Of a DNA stretch of 64,000 bases, positions 9,801 to 17,212 are shown in pieces (position 1 is the stretch's first letter; every line of letters begins with the position of its first letter). The stretch lies in assembly GCF_023155855.1 (NCBI RefSeq), contig NZ_JAKNUT010000001.1, positions 186,001 to 250,000 on the forward strand. The letters are read 5' to 3'. The translations under genes were made by a program, and so were the position numbers. A model generated the notes under the pieces. It made no database searches and was not told where the DNA came from. It saw nothing but the letters and a program-made list of their open reading frames with translations. This stretch comes from Microbacterium aoyamense. GTDB taxonomy: Bacteria > Actinomycetota > Actinomycetes > Actinomycetales > Microbacteriaceae.

Positions 9801-10348
9801 ACCTCGTGAACGCTCGTCGTGCCGTCGCCGAGGAGCAGTTCGACGCGATCTGCGCGCGGGATGCCCAGGCGATCGAGCTGATCGACGTACGCCGCGAGCT
9901 GCATGAGCGCCGTGACCCGCGCGTGGCGTGCGAGCTTGGTGTCCTGGACGACCCAGCGCTCCCCGTCGCGCACGAGGAAGTCGGCGAAGCCGACGAAGTC
10001 GCTCGTCGAGAACGCGGCCTGGAAGATCACCTCGGCATCGGACGCCAGAGCGGTGTTCGTCGCGGCGACCGCCTCGGCCAGAGCCGCGGCATCCGACGAA
10101 CGCGTCTCGGGAATCACTGCGACCGCGTCGGCCCCGAACCGCTCGATGTAGGTCTGGAGCACGCGGTGCTCGTGAGCGGTGCCCAGTCGCCCGGCGCGCT
10201 TGAGCGTCTCGTCTTCGGGCTCCTCGACCGCAGCCACGCGGCCCAGCCGCGCGTCGATGGCGCGCAGCCACGCGAACTCGCACTCGGCGGCCGCCTTGAT
10301 GTCGCTCGCGCTCCAGACGATCCGGCCTTCGCCTGGGATGTATCGCAT
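6851..10348 (-). CDS. TM0106-family RecB-like nuclease fused to a DNA2/NAM7-type helicase
   Basis: A 1165-residue fusion. The N-terminal RecB-type nuclease has GTAHEH near 57-61, an acidic residue in GFADF (about 122), the DxK pair D136/K138 in QDTKLA, and QLAAY (150-154). C23 plus a CGRCATC cluster (C229, C232, C235) gives the four cysteines expected of an iron-sulfur RecB/Cas4-like nuclease. A middle RNase-H-like segment (FFDFEGDP) follows. The C-terminal SF1 helicase has Walker A GPPGTGKT near 785, the DEAG box near 890, and VDRFQGQE plus RLNVAISRA near the end. DNA repair or processing is likely; the exact role is unknown. TAGGGT lies 6 nt before the ATG, suggesting a leaderless transcript. 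Confidence 0.85.
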   Translation of the reverse strand: MRYIPGEGRIVWSASDIKAAAECEFAWLRAIDARLGRVAAVEEPEDETLKRAGRLGTAHEHRVLQTYIERFGADAVAVIPETRSSDAAALAEAVAATNTALASDAEVIFQAAFSTSDFVGFADFLVRDGERWVVQDTKLARHARVTALMQLAAYVDQLDRLGIPRADRVELLLGDGTTSVHEVDDLLPVFRLRRARLEALIADRRLDLGSEGAPIAWGDDRGELGVVACGRCATCELEVEASRDLLLVAGMRPVQRARLRAEGIVTIDELADAGAAPPRMNADTFRMLRTQARLQLDSPAGGVVATIEKTPIPTYEVVQPKALGALPRPDRGDLFFDFEGDPLHTEGDPTVWGIDYLFGWVDLHEQYTALWAHTFADEKKALETFLDIVSLRRLQYPDMHIYHYAPYEPTHLLAMAARYGVREADVDRLLRDGVFVDLYPVVRRALRVGSRSYSIKKLEPLYMGDDVRTSDVQKGDDSIVQYVQARALADEGMDAESAAILADLADYNRYDCVSTLRLRDWLVDRAREAGLRPTPNLDPSETAYEPSVRALTLERLAEGRPERESQALRLGSAAIDYYPREAKSFWATHYLRLREPLSLWEESRDVIAIDPERSRVTEDWHFLESGRGGERRIVELRGELAPGTRLAVGTNPFALYELPAPYPFDAMPRWIHSARSITVLETLDDGVIVEERAVDGITWSELPLALTPASPPPAGNQQAAIDAWADAVIAASPELPRDPGTDILLRRPPRLRDGRSLPASVGDDVDAITRAILDLDRSYLAVQGPPGTGKTYVGSHVIARLVRDHGFKIGVVAQSHAVIENMLDRIVAAGVPKTQVAKAPKTDAPDLSFTVIPKNGVAAFAAEQSGGFVVGGTAWDFAHEGRIPRGSLDLLVIDEAGQFSLASTIAVSLAASRLLLLGDPQQLPQVSQGTHPEPVDTSALGWVMDGSDVIPAEFGYFLARTWRMHPAVAGPVSVLSYRGELAAHPSTALRVLEGIPAGLETVPVRHHGNATQSLEEAAVVVGIVRDLLGREWHDIRVDDDGVTTPREPRPLEQSDLIIVTPYNAQQVAVEEALAAAGFPDVPVGTVDRFQGQEAAVAIVSLAASSGRDAPRGLEFLLLRNRLNVAISRAMHTAYLVYSPGLLDDLPYTAEGVARLSGFARLVGHP

Positions 10349-10405
10349 GCCTCGACCCTAGCCGCGGCATCCGACACCCCCGGTCCGGCGACGACCCCGG
10401 CCGCC

Positions 10406-10481
10406 GAACCCACACACTCTTCGCGAACCCACATGCTTTCGTCGACCCGATCGTGTGGGTTCGCGCGAATCTTGTGGGTTC
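10406..10481. repeat. 76-bp four-module intergenic element (GAACCCACA family)
   Basis: Four contiguous 19-bp modules: two direct (10406-10424, 10425-10443) and two inverted (10444-10462, 10463-10481). Each begins or ends with GAACCCACA or its complement. The geometry is identical to the element at 52038-52113. It lies between the divergent helicase and nadE start regions. Confidence 0.8.
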
Positions 10482-10525
10482 GCGCTCTCGGGGCGACCGC
10501 GCGCACGACCTGCCAGACTGGGGGC

Positions 10526-12574
10526 ATGAGCCTCCCGTTCGAGAGCGCCTACCGGCACGGCTTCGCGCGCGTCGCCGCGTGCACGATCCCCGTCGCGATC
10601 GCCGACCCCGCCGCCAACGCCGACGCGATCCTCGAGACCGCCCGCGAGTGCTCCACCGAGTCCGTCGCGGTCGCGCTGTTCCCCGAGCTCTCGCTCACGG
10701 GGTACGCGATCGACGACCTCGTGATGCAGGATGCCGTGCTCGATGCCGTCGTCGCGCAGATCGAGCGGCTGGTCGAGGCATCCGAAGACCTCTTCCCCGT
10801 CCTCGTCGTCGGCGCGCCGCTGCGCCACCGCAACCGCCTCTACAACTGCGCCGTCGTGATCCACCGCGGTGAGCTGCTGGGCGTCGCGCCGAAGTCGTAC
10901 CTGCCGACGTATCGCGAGTTCTACGAGCGCCGCTGGTACGCGCCGGGCGACGACCAGCGCGGCGAGGACATCCGGGTCGGGCGGCTCGAGGCTCCGTTCG
11001 GACCGGATCTGCTGTTCGAGTCGCTCGACGTGCCGGGCCTCGTGCTGCACGCCGAGGTATGCGAAGACGTGTGGGTGCCGATCCCGCCGTCGTCCGAGGC
11101 GGCGCTCGCGGGCGCGACGGTGCTCCTCAACCTGAGCGGCAGCCCGATCACGATCGCCCGCGCCGAGGACCGCAAGGCGCTCGCGCAGTCGCAGTCCCTT
11201 CGCTGCAACGCGGCCTACGCATATGCCGCCGCGGGCATGGGCGAGTCGACGAACGACGTCTCGTGGGACGGCCAGACCTTCGTCTACGAGGGCGGGATGC
11301 TGCTCGGCGAGACCGAGCGCTTCCCCGACGGTCCGCGCCGGACGATCGTCGACGTCGATCTCGACCGCCTCCGCCAGGACAGGCTGCGCCAGGGCACGTT
11401 CGACGACAACCGGCGCACGCACGCGCCGTTCTTCCGCACCGTGCACTTCGAACTCGATCCGCCCGCGAGCGACATCGGGCTCCTGCGACCCGTCGATCGG
11501 TTCCCGTTCGTGCCCGACGACCCCGCCCGACTCGCGCAGGACTGCTACGAGGCGTTCAACATCCAGGTCTCGGGGCTCGAGCAGCGCCTGCGTGCGATCG
11601 GCGGCCCCAAGCCCGTCATCGGCGTGAGCGGGGGCCTCGACTCCACGCACGCGCTGCTCGTCGTCGCACGCGCGATGGATCGCATGGGTCGCCCGCGCAG
11701 CGACATCCTCGCGTACACGATGCCCGGCTTCGCGACGAGCGACCACACGAAGTCCAACGCGATCGCCCTCGCCGAATCCGTCGGCGCATCGATCGAGACG
11801 ATCGACATCCGACCGGCAGCGACAGAGATCCTGCAGGGGATCGGGCATCCCTTCGCCGACGGCGAGCCCGTCTACGACGTGACGTTCGAGAACGTGCAGG
11901 CCGGCATCCGCACCGACTTCCTCTTCCGTCTCGCGAACCAGAACGGCGGACTCGTCATCGGCACGTCCGATCTGTCGGAGCTCGCTCTCGGCTGGGCGAC
12001 ATACGGCGTGGGCGACCAGATGAGCCACTATGCGGTCAACGCCGGGGTGCCCAAGACCCTGATCCAGCACGTGATCCGGTGGGTCATCTCCGATGTCTCG
12101 ACCGACCTCAGCGACGAAGCCAAGACGGTCCTGCAGTCGGTGCTCGACACCGAGATCTCGCCCGAACTCGTGCCCGCAGGTCAGGACGGCAAGCTCCAGT
12201 CGACCGAAGACCGCATCGGCCCGTACGCCCTGCACGACTTCGCGCTGTTCCATATCCTGCGTTACGGCTTCCGTCCGTCGAAGATCGCGTTCCTCGCCTC
12301 GCACGCGTGGTCGGATCAGGATGCCGGAGCCTGGCCCCCCGGCTTCCCCGACGAAGACCGCTACGCGTACGACCTGTCGACCGTCGCGAAGTGGCTCCGC
12401 GTGTTCCTGCAGCGCTACTTCGCGTTCGCTCAGTTCAAGCGCTCGGCGATCCCGAACGGTCCGAAGGTCTCGCCCGCCGGCTCGCTGTCGCCGCGCGGCG
12501 ACTGGCGCGCGCCGTCCGACGGCAACGCGACGGTCTGGCTCGCCGAGCTCGATGCGGCGCTCCCGCCTGCCTGA
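10526..12574 (+). CDS. nadE: glutamine-dependent NAD(+) synthetase
   Basis: A 682-residue two-domain enzyme for the last step of NAD synthesis: nicotinic acid adenine dinucleotide plus ATP and glutamine give NAD. The N-terminal nitrilase-type glutaminase has the triad E54, K123 and C179 (VAPKSYLP, EVCEDVW). The C-terminal synthetase has the ATP pyrophosphatase loop GVSGGLDST at 366-374 and the TSDLSELALGW segment. Length matches the long actinobacterial form. The upstream frame is open for 1.9 kb antisense to the helicase, but homology begins at ATG 10526. CAGACT ends 6 nt before that ATG. The gene converges on the PPTase-like gene with a 6-bp gap. Confidence 0.95.
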   Translation: MSLPFESAYRHGFARVAACTIPVAIADPAANADAILETARECSTESVAVALFPELSLTGYAIDDLVMQDAVLDAVVAQIERLVEASEDLFPVLVVGAPLRHRNRLYNCAVVIHRGELLGVAPKSYLPTYREFYERRWYAPGDDQRGEDIRVGRLEAPFGPDLLFESLDVPGLVLHAEVCEDVWVPIPPSSEAALAGATVLLNLSGSPITIARAEDRKALAQSQSLRCNAAYAYAAAGMGESTNDVSWDGQTFVYEGGMLLGETERFPDGPRRTIVDVDLDRLRQDRLRQGTFDDNRRTHAPFFRTVHFELDPPASDIGLLRPVDRFPFVPDDPARLAQDCYEAFNIQVSGLEQRLRAIGGPKPVIGVSGGLDSTHALLVVARAMDRMGRPRSDILAYTMPGFATSDHTKSNAIALAESVGASIETIDIRPAATEILQGIGHPFADGEPVYDVTFENVQAGIRTDFLFRLANQNGGLVIGTSDLSELALGWATYGVGDQMSHYAVNAGVPKTLIQHVIRWVISDVSTDLSDEAKTVLQSVLDTEISPELVPAGQDGKLQSTEDRIGPYALHDFALFHILRYGFRPSKIAFLASHAWSDQDAGAWPPGFPDEDRYAYDLSTVAKWLRVFLQRYFAFAQFKRSAIPNGPKVSPAGSLSPRGDWRAPSDGNATVWLAELDAALPPA

Positions 12575-12580
12575 ACGAGG

Positions 12581-13159
12581 TCAGGCGACCTCGGGCACGT
12601 ACGCGAGGGTGATGATCCAGCTGTCGCGCGAGAGATCCACGAGCCGGTAGTAGACCTTGCGGTCGGGGATCCAGCCCTTCGTCAGCGGGCTGTCGAGCCG
12701 CACGTGGTCGCCCTGCACGCGCGCCCCACGACCGTCGGCGTCTCGCACGGCCTGCACGCGGGTCCAGTGCGCCACGAGCTTGGTCACATCGGTCTCTTCG
12801 AGCAGGTGGGAGTGGCGCTGCATCGTGTGCAGCTCGATCTCGTCGGGGTGTGCGTCACGCAGATCGAGACCGACGCGGACGCCGGGATCATGCAGTGCGA
12901 CGACCGAGGCAGCACGGAAGTTCGCATTGCGGATCGAGTACGGAATCGGCTGGCCGTCCACTTCGGCGATGAGCTGCGTGTGGAATCCGAACTTGCCGGG
13001 AGCCTCGCGCTCGACGCGCACATCCTTCTCCTCGACGCCGAGCTTGGCCGCGACGAGCTCCTTCGCGAGCGTGCGCTTGCGGTCGTGCTCCGACAGCTTC
13101 GGATCCCAGCCGAGTCGGGCAGAGATGCCGGTCGGAGTGTCGAGCAGTACGGATTGCAT
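12581..13159 (-). CDS. 4'-phosphopantetheinyl-transferase-like protein, probably degenerate
   Basis: A 192-residue soluble protein. The order of motifs recalls the PPTase superfamily: a substrate-like strand (PYSIRNANF), then VGLDLRD in the place of the GxDxE metal motif, then HWTRVQAVRDADGRG in the place of WxxKEAxxKxxGxG. In the last motif the two conserved lysines are replaced by V and D and the Glu by Q, so catalysis looks unlikely. The assignment rests on motif order only and could be wrong. The ribosome site AGAGGTGG precedes the ATG. It stands alone, convergent with nadE. Confidence 0.5.
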   Translation of the reverse strand: MQSVLLDTPTGISARLGWDPKLSEHDRKRTLAKELVAAKLGVEEKDVRVEREAPGKFGFHTQLIAEVDGQPIPYSIRNANFRAASVVALHDPGVRVGLDLRDAHPDEIELHTMQRHSHLLEETDVTKLVAHWTRVQAVRDADGRGARVQGDHVRLDSPLTKGWIPDRKVYYRLVDLSRDSWIITLAYVPEVA

Positions 13160-13235
13160 GGTCCACCTCTTCTTGGCCGGACGGATGTCGCCACTTCATC
13201 TTGGCCGCTGAGCGCGGGCTCCGGAAGACGACGCA

Positions 13236-13266
13236 CGGGGCGGCATCCGAGATGGATGCCGCCCCG
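13236..13266 (-). terminator. GC-rich hairpin terminator
   Basis: A perfect 13-bp stem (core GGGGCGGCATCC with its complement) and a 5-nt GAGAT loop, 20 bp downstream of the stop of the minus-strand gene at 13286. No T-run follows, as is common in actinobacteria. Confidence 0.7.
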
Positions 13267-13285
13267 CGCGTGCGTGCGATCGAAC

Positions 13286-13726
13286 TCAGTCCGACCAGGC
13301 CGATGCGACCGAGGCCGCAGAGGCCGGCGACGCCGGTGAGTCGACGGGTGCCGGCGCGGGCGGAGCCGGCGCGGGAGCGGGGGCGGCCGGCGCAGGAGCC
13401 GGTGCGACCGGCGACGGCGCGCTCACGACGGACGGCTGGGACGGAGCCGACGCGACGGACGCGACCGACGCGGCGGAAGCGACGGGCGGCGCCGTGGGCG
13501 ACGGCGACGAGATGACCGACGCCGACGTGTCGGTGACCCGCAGTTGGAGTCCCCCGCGGTCGAGCACATCGCCGCCCGAGCCGACGACCGGGCCGCCCGG
13601 AACGACCGAGCCGGATCCCGTGCGCAGATCCATGTTCGCCGCGGTGGCGGCCGCGGCTCCTCCGACGAGCGTGAGTCCGACGGCGCCGGCGACCCCGTAC
13701 GTGATCCACTTCTTCTTGTTCAGCAT
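13286..13726 (-). CDS. small exported or membrane-anchored Ala/Pro/Val-rich protein
   Basis: A 146-residue protein with a basic N-terminus (MLNKKKW), one hydrophobic helix (about 9-30) and a Gly-rich stretch. A low-complexity tail dominated by Ala, Pro, Ser and Val follows, ending SVASAWSD. The helix could be an uncleaved anchor or a signal peptide with AAAATAA as the cleavage region. The start follows GAGAGGAGA by 6 nt. No function is recognised. Its place next to a two-component system, separated only by the kinase-like APH gene, suggests it might be an envelope target, which is inference. A strong hairpin terminator follows. Confidence 0.65.
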   Translation of the reverse strand: MLNKKKWITYGVAGAVGLTLVGGAAAATAANMDLRTGSGSVVPGGPVVGSGGDVLDRGGLQLRVTDTSASVISSPSPTAPPVASAASVASVASAPSQPSVVSAPSPVAPAPAPAAPAPAPAPPAPAPVDSPASPASAASVASAWSD

Positions 13727-13827
13727 GATTTTCTCCTCTCGGCCCGGAGGGGGATCGGACCCCGTCCGGGCGATATCAGTCTCGCGACGCCCACTAAGGC
13801 GCATCGAAGCCGTGCATGAGACGCCTC

Positions 13828-14955
13828 TTAGGCGAGATCGGCGTTGCGGACGACGGCGTCGGCCAGCTCCAGCAGCCGGTACCCGCGCTCGGCATCCCCC
13901 GCCTCCGTCGCGCCGAGCGCATGCCCGAGCACGTGCGTCGCCGTGCGGGCGCGCATTCCTTCGTCGCCCCAGCGCTCGAACGCCTGACGCGCGAGTTCCC
14001 ACACGCGCGCATCGTCCGGAGCAGGCGTGAGCATGGCGCTCGAGATCGCATGGGCGGCGAAGGCCGCGGCATCCTCGCTCGGTGCTCCGCGTCCCGCGGT
14101 GTCGACGTCGATGACGCTCGAGATGCGCATCTCCTCGTCGAGGAACAGCTGGCCGAAGTGCAGGTCTCCGTGGATGGATGCCGGAGTCCCGTCCTCCCAC
14201 GTCGCGCGCGCACGTTCGACCACACCCGCCGCGATCGCGGCGCCGTCGGGAGGAAGGACGCCCTCCAGGCGGTCGGCGTACCAGACGAGCCGTCGCGCGA
14301 GCCCCGTGCGCGCGCGGTGCTCGAGGGGCACCTGCGCGATCCTCGCCCGCAGCGCGTCGACCTCGTCGAGCAATGCTCCTGGCTCCCACGCGACGCTCGC
14401 CGCCGGGACTCCGGATGCGGCATCCCACACGATCAGCCCTTCCGCCGACCAGCCTCGCAGCGCCGGCACGGGGATTCCGGCATCGGCTAGGCGCTCGTGG
14501 GTCTCGACGATCGCGACGACCCGATCGGGGGGAACCGCTTTGACCCACGTGTCGCCGAGCCGGGTCGGCACGCGCAGCACGGCGCGCCGACCCGCGCGGT
14601 AGACGACGAGTGCGGGCGCCCCGACGTCGTCGAACCCGAGGCGAGCCAGCAGCGACTGCGCCGCGTGCGAGAAGGCGACGGGAGCGAGCGCCGGCAGGTG
14701 CGGGTCCGCCGGGTGCAGCCACACGCGCACCTCCGGCTCTGACGGCGTCCCCGAGAGGATGCCGGTCTCGGCGGTCACGACGCGGCGCGAGCTGTCGACG
14801 AAGTACGTCAGGGTGCTTCCGTCCGCGGCGGGCACGTGGAAACCGGCGATCGAGCCCGCACCGAGCAGCTCGCGGCTCACGAGCGCCGGAACGACATCGT
14901 CGTCGAGCTCGAGCGCATCGACGAGCAGGGCGAGCTCGGGGGGCGCGGCATCCAT
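13828..14955 (-). CDS. aminoglycoside phosphotransferase (APH)-fold kinase
   Basis: A 375-residue cytoplasmic protein of the APH/choline kinase fold. The N-lobe is divergent. The C-lobe holds the catalytic loop SIHGDLHFGQLFLD and the metal-binding IDVDTAGRG, so it should be an active phosphotransferase. The substrate is unknown; maltokinase-like, fructosamine kinase-like and small-molecule kinases are all possible, and antibiotic resistance should not be assumed. I place the start at the ATG at 14955, where the conserved N-terminus DAAPPELALL begins. The next in-frame ATG, further upstream, falls inside the divergent histidine kinase gene. Confidence 0.75.
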   Translation of the reverse strand: MDAAPPELALLVDALELDDDVVPALVSRELLGAGSIAGFHVPAADGSTLTYFVDSSRRVVTAETGILSGTPSEPEVRVWLHPADPHLPALAPVAFSHAAQSLLARLGFDDVGAPALVVYRAGRRAVLRVPTRLGDTWVKAVPPDRVVAIVETHERLADAGIPVPALRGWSAEGLIVWDAASGVPAASVAWEPGALLDEVDALRARIAQVPLEHRARTGLARRLVWYADRLEGVLPPDGAAIAAGVVERARATWEDGTPASIHGDLHFGQLFLDEEMRISSVIDVDTAGRGAPSEDAAAFAAHAISSAMLTPAPDDARVWELARQAFERWGDEGMRARTATHVLGHALGATEAGDAERGYRLLELADAVVRNADLA

Positions 14956-15045
14956 CCTTCGATCCCAGCACGTCGGCCGCCGCGAAGTGATGAGACCTCT
15001 CTTAGTCTCGCGTTTCGCCGCGGACGCGGCACCCATACTGAAGGG

Positions 15046-16521
15046 GTGGGGGATAGGCGCGGATGGATGCCGAGGGTGTCGGTGCGCACGCGTCTCATCG
15101 CCGTCATCACGATCGTCTCCGCGGTCGGCCTGCTCGCCGTAGGCTTCTTCGTCTATCTCGAGGAGCGCCAACGCGTGCTGAGCCAGGTCGACCAACTGCT
15201 CGAGGCCAACCTCGAATCCGCGCGGTTCCTCGTGGAGAAGGGCGACGACGACACCGGCACCTGGGCGTCGTCGACGGACGCGCTCGAAGCCGTCGTCGAA
15301 CGCACGGCGCCCGACGACAACACGGGGGTCGTCGGGCTCGAAGCCGGCGCCGTGACGCTCGTGCCCGGCGTCGCCCTCGACGTCGACCTGCAGTCGGCGC
15401 CCGGGTTCGTGCCGTACATCGTGCGCACCGCGACGACGTCCGAACCGGTCATGGGAACGTACGGCGACGACGATGTGACGTGGCGGTATCTGGCGATCCC
15501 GATCGCCCTCGGCGCCGAGAGCGCTCCCGGTGCGACGTTCGTCATCGCCTACGACGTCGACGCCGAGCTCGCCGAGATCAACAGCGCAGCCCGCGCGTTC
15601 CTCATCGCGTCGATCGGCACGCTCGTCGTCATCGCCCTCGCCGCGGCCCTCGTCACCACCCGGCTGCTGCGTCCCCTGCGGCAGATGCGCGAGACCGCCG
15701 AGCGGGTCTCGGCCCAGTCGCTGTCCGAGCGCCTGCCCATCGTCGGACGCGACGACGTCTCGGAACTCGCTCACACGATGAACGAGATGCTCGACCGGCT
15801 CGACGAAGCCCTAGATTCGCAGCGGCGCCTGCTGAGCGACGTCGGCCATGAGCTGAAGACCCCCATCACGATCGTGCGCGGGCATCTCGAGGTCGTCGAC
15901 GCGGACGACCCGACCGACGTCCGAGAGACGCGCGACCTCGTCGTCGACGAACTCGAGCGCATGGGACGACTCGTCCAGGATCTCGCCTCCGCCGCCGCGC
16001 TTCACGGGCCCGCTCCCGTGCGCCCCGTGCCGACCGATGCCGCCGATCTCCTCCGTCAGATCGTGCGCAAGGCGCAGGGGATCGAGGGGGCGGATGCCGC
16101 GGCGGGGCCGTTCGCCGAGGTGGTCACGTCGCTCGATCCTGCGCGCGTGACGCAGGCCGTCCTCCAGTTCGCCCAGAACGCCGTGACTCACGGCGGAGGG
16201 CGCATGGTGATCTCGAGCCGCGCCGCCGGGGACAGCCTCGAGGTTTCCGTGCGCGACTTCGGCGGCGGCGTTCCCGACGAGGCGAAGTCTTCCGTGTTCG
16301 ACCGCTTCCATCGAGGGGAGGATGCCGCGGGCCGCGCCGGGAGCGGCCTCGGCCTCAACATCGCCCAGGTCATCGCGCGCGCCCACGGCGGATCGGTGCG
16401 GGTCGTCGATGCGACCGGCGGCGGTGCCGAGTTCATCCTCGCCGTGCCACTCACGGACGCACCGGCTCTCATCATCCCGCCGCGACCGCCGCTGCCGGTG
16501 TCGGCAACCAGAGGGGACTGA
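15046..16521 (+). CDS. sensor histidine kinase (HAMP, HisKA, HATPase)
   Basis: A 491-residue membrane sensor. The first membrane helix is at about 16-36, followed by an extracytoplasmic sensing domain of about 150 residues, a second helix near 186-206, a HAMP linker (RPLRQMRETAERV), and the H-box SDVGHELKTP with the phospho-accepting His near 268. The ATPase domain carries FAQNAVTHGG, VRDFGGGVP and GSGLGLNIAQ. The GTG at 15046 is preferred over the ATG at 15067 because CATACT ends exactly 6 nt before it. The gene is followed after 1 bp by its response regulator. The stimulus is unknown. Confidence 0.9.
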   Translation: MGDRRGWMPRVSVRTRLIAVITIVSAVGLLAVGFFVYLEERQRVLSQVDQLLEANLESARFLVEKGDDDTGTWASSTDALEAVVERTAPDDNTGVVGLEAGAVTLVPGVALDVDLQSAPGFVPYIVRTATTSEPVMGTYGDDDVTWRYLAIPIALGAESAPGATFVIAYDVDAELAEINSAARAFLIASIGTLVVIALAAALVTTRLLRPLRQMRETAERVSAQSLSERLPIVGRDDVSELAHTMNEMLDRLDEALDSQRRLLSDVGHELKTPITIVRGHLEVVDADDPTDVRETRDLVVDELERMGRLVQDLASAAALHGPAPVRPVPTDAADLLRQIVRKAQGIEGADAAAGPFAEVVTSLDPARVTQAVLQFAQNAVTHGGGRMVISSRAAGDSLEVSVRDFGGGVPDEAKSSVFDRFHRGEDAAGRAGSGLGLNIAQVIARAHGGSVRVVDATGGGAEFILAVPLTDAPALIIPPRPPLPVSATRGD

Positions 16522-16522
16522 C

Positions 16523-17179
16523 GTGGCATCCATCCTGATCGCCGACGACGAGACGCGGATCTCGGGCTTCATCGACAAGGGCCTGCGCGCCGCCGGCTTC
16601 GCGACGCGGGTCGCGCCGACGGGCCCCGAGGCCCTCGACCTGGCGTTGAGCGGTGAGTTCGATCTGCTCGTGCTCGACGTGAACCTGCCGGGCATGGACG
16701 GCTTCGGCGTGCTCGAGAACCTGCGCGGCTCGGGCTCGACGATGCCGGTCATCATGCTGACGGCGCGTGTCGAGCTCGCCGACACGGTGGCAGGTCTCGA
16801 GGGCGGCGCCGACGACTACCTCGGCAAGCCGTTCCGCTTCGACGAGCTCATCGCGCGCATACGGCTTCGGATGCGGAAGGATACCGCCGCCACGCCCGTC
16901 TCGCTGACGCATCGGGATCTCGTGCTCGACATCCGCACGCGCCGTGCCCACATCGGCGGCACCGCGGTCGAGCTCTCGGCGCGCGAGTTCACCCTCGCAG
17001 AGGAGTTCATCCGCAATGCGGGGCAGGTGCTCAGCCGCGAGCAGCTGCTGAGCCGGGTGTGGGGGTACGACTTCGACCCCGGCTCGAACGTCGCCGACGT
17101 GTACGTCGGGTACCTGCGGCAGAAGCTCGGTGCGGGCTGGATCGAGACGGTCCGCGGCGTCGGCTACCGCCTGGTCTGA
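16523..17179 (+). CDS. OmpR/PhoB-family response regulator
   Basis: A 218-residue two-domain regulator. The receiver has the acidic pair D8/D9, phospho-acceptor D52 in LVLDVNLPGMDG, the T-containing LTAR and the K of GKPF. The C-terminal winged-helix domain contains SREQLLSRVWGYDFDPGSNVADVYVGYLRQKLG and ends GVGYRLV. The GTG start lies 1 bp after the kinase stop and behind GAGGGG, so the pair is cotranscribed. Target genes are not evident, although the exported Ala/Pro-rich protein nearby is a plausible one. Confidence 0.93.
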   Translation: MASILIADDETRISGFIDKGLRAAGFATRVAPTGPEALDLALSGEFDLLVLDVNLPGMDGFGVLENLRGSGSTMPVIMLTARVELADTVAGLEGGADDYLGKPFRFDELIARIRLRMRKDTAATPVSLTHRDLVLDIRTRRAHIGGTAVELSAREFTLAEEFIRNAGQVLSREQLLSRVWGYDFDPGSNVADVYVGYLRQKLGAGWIETVRGVGYRLV

Positions 17180-17212
17180 CCGCCCCGGCCGGCGCGGTGC
17201 GAGGATGAGGAC

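Noticed and set aside
6851..10348. The RecB/Cas4-like nuclease-helicase as part of a defence island
   Set aside because: Its neighbours are housekeeping genes and this fusion is a common chromosomal gene in actinobacteria.
8582..10525. A long plus-strand open frame leading into nadE, antisense to the helicase
   Set aside because: It is the antisense shadow of a conserved helicase; nadE homology and a leaderless promoter start at 10526.
13828..14955. The APH-fold gene as an antibiotic-resistance determinant
   Set aside because: Only the general kinase motifs are visible and there is no mobile-element or resistance context.
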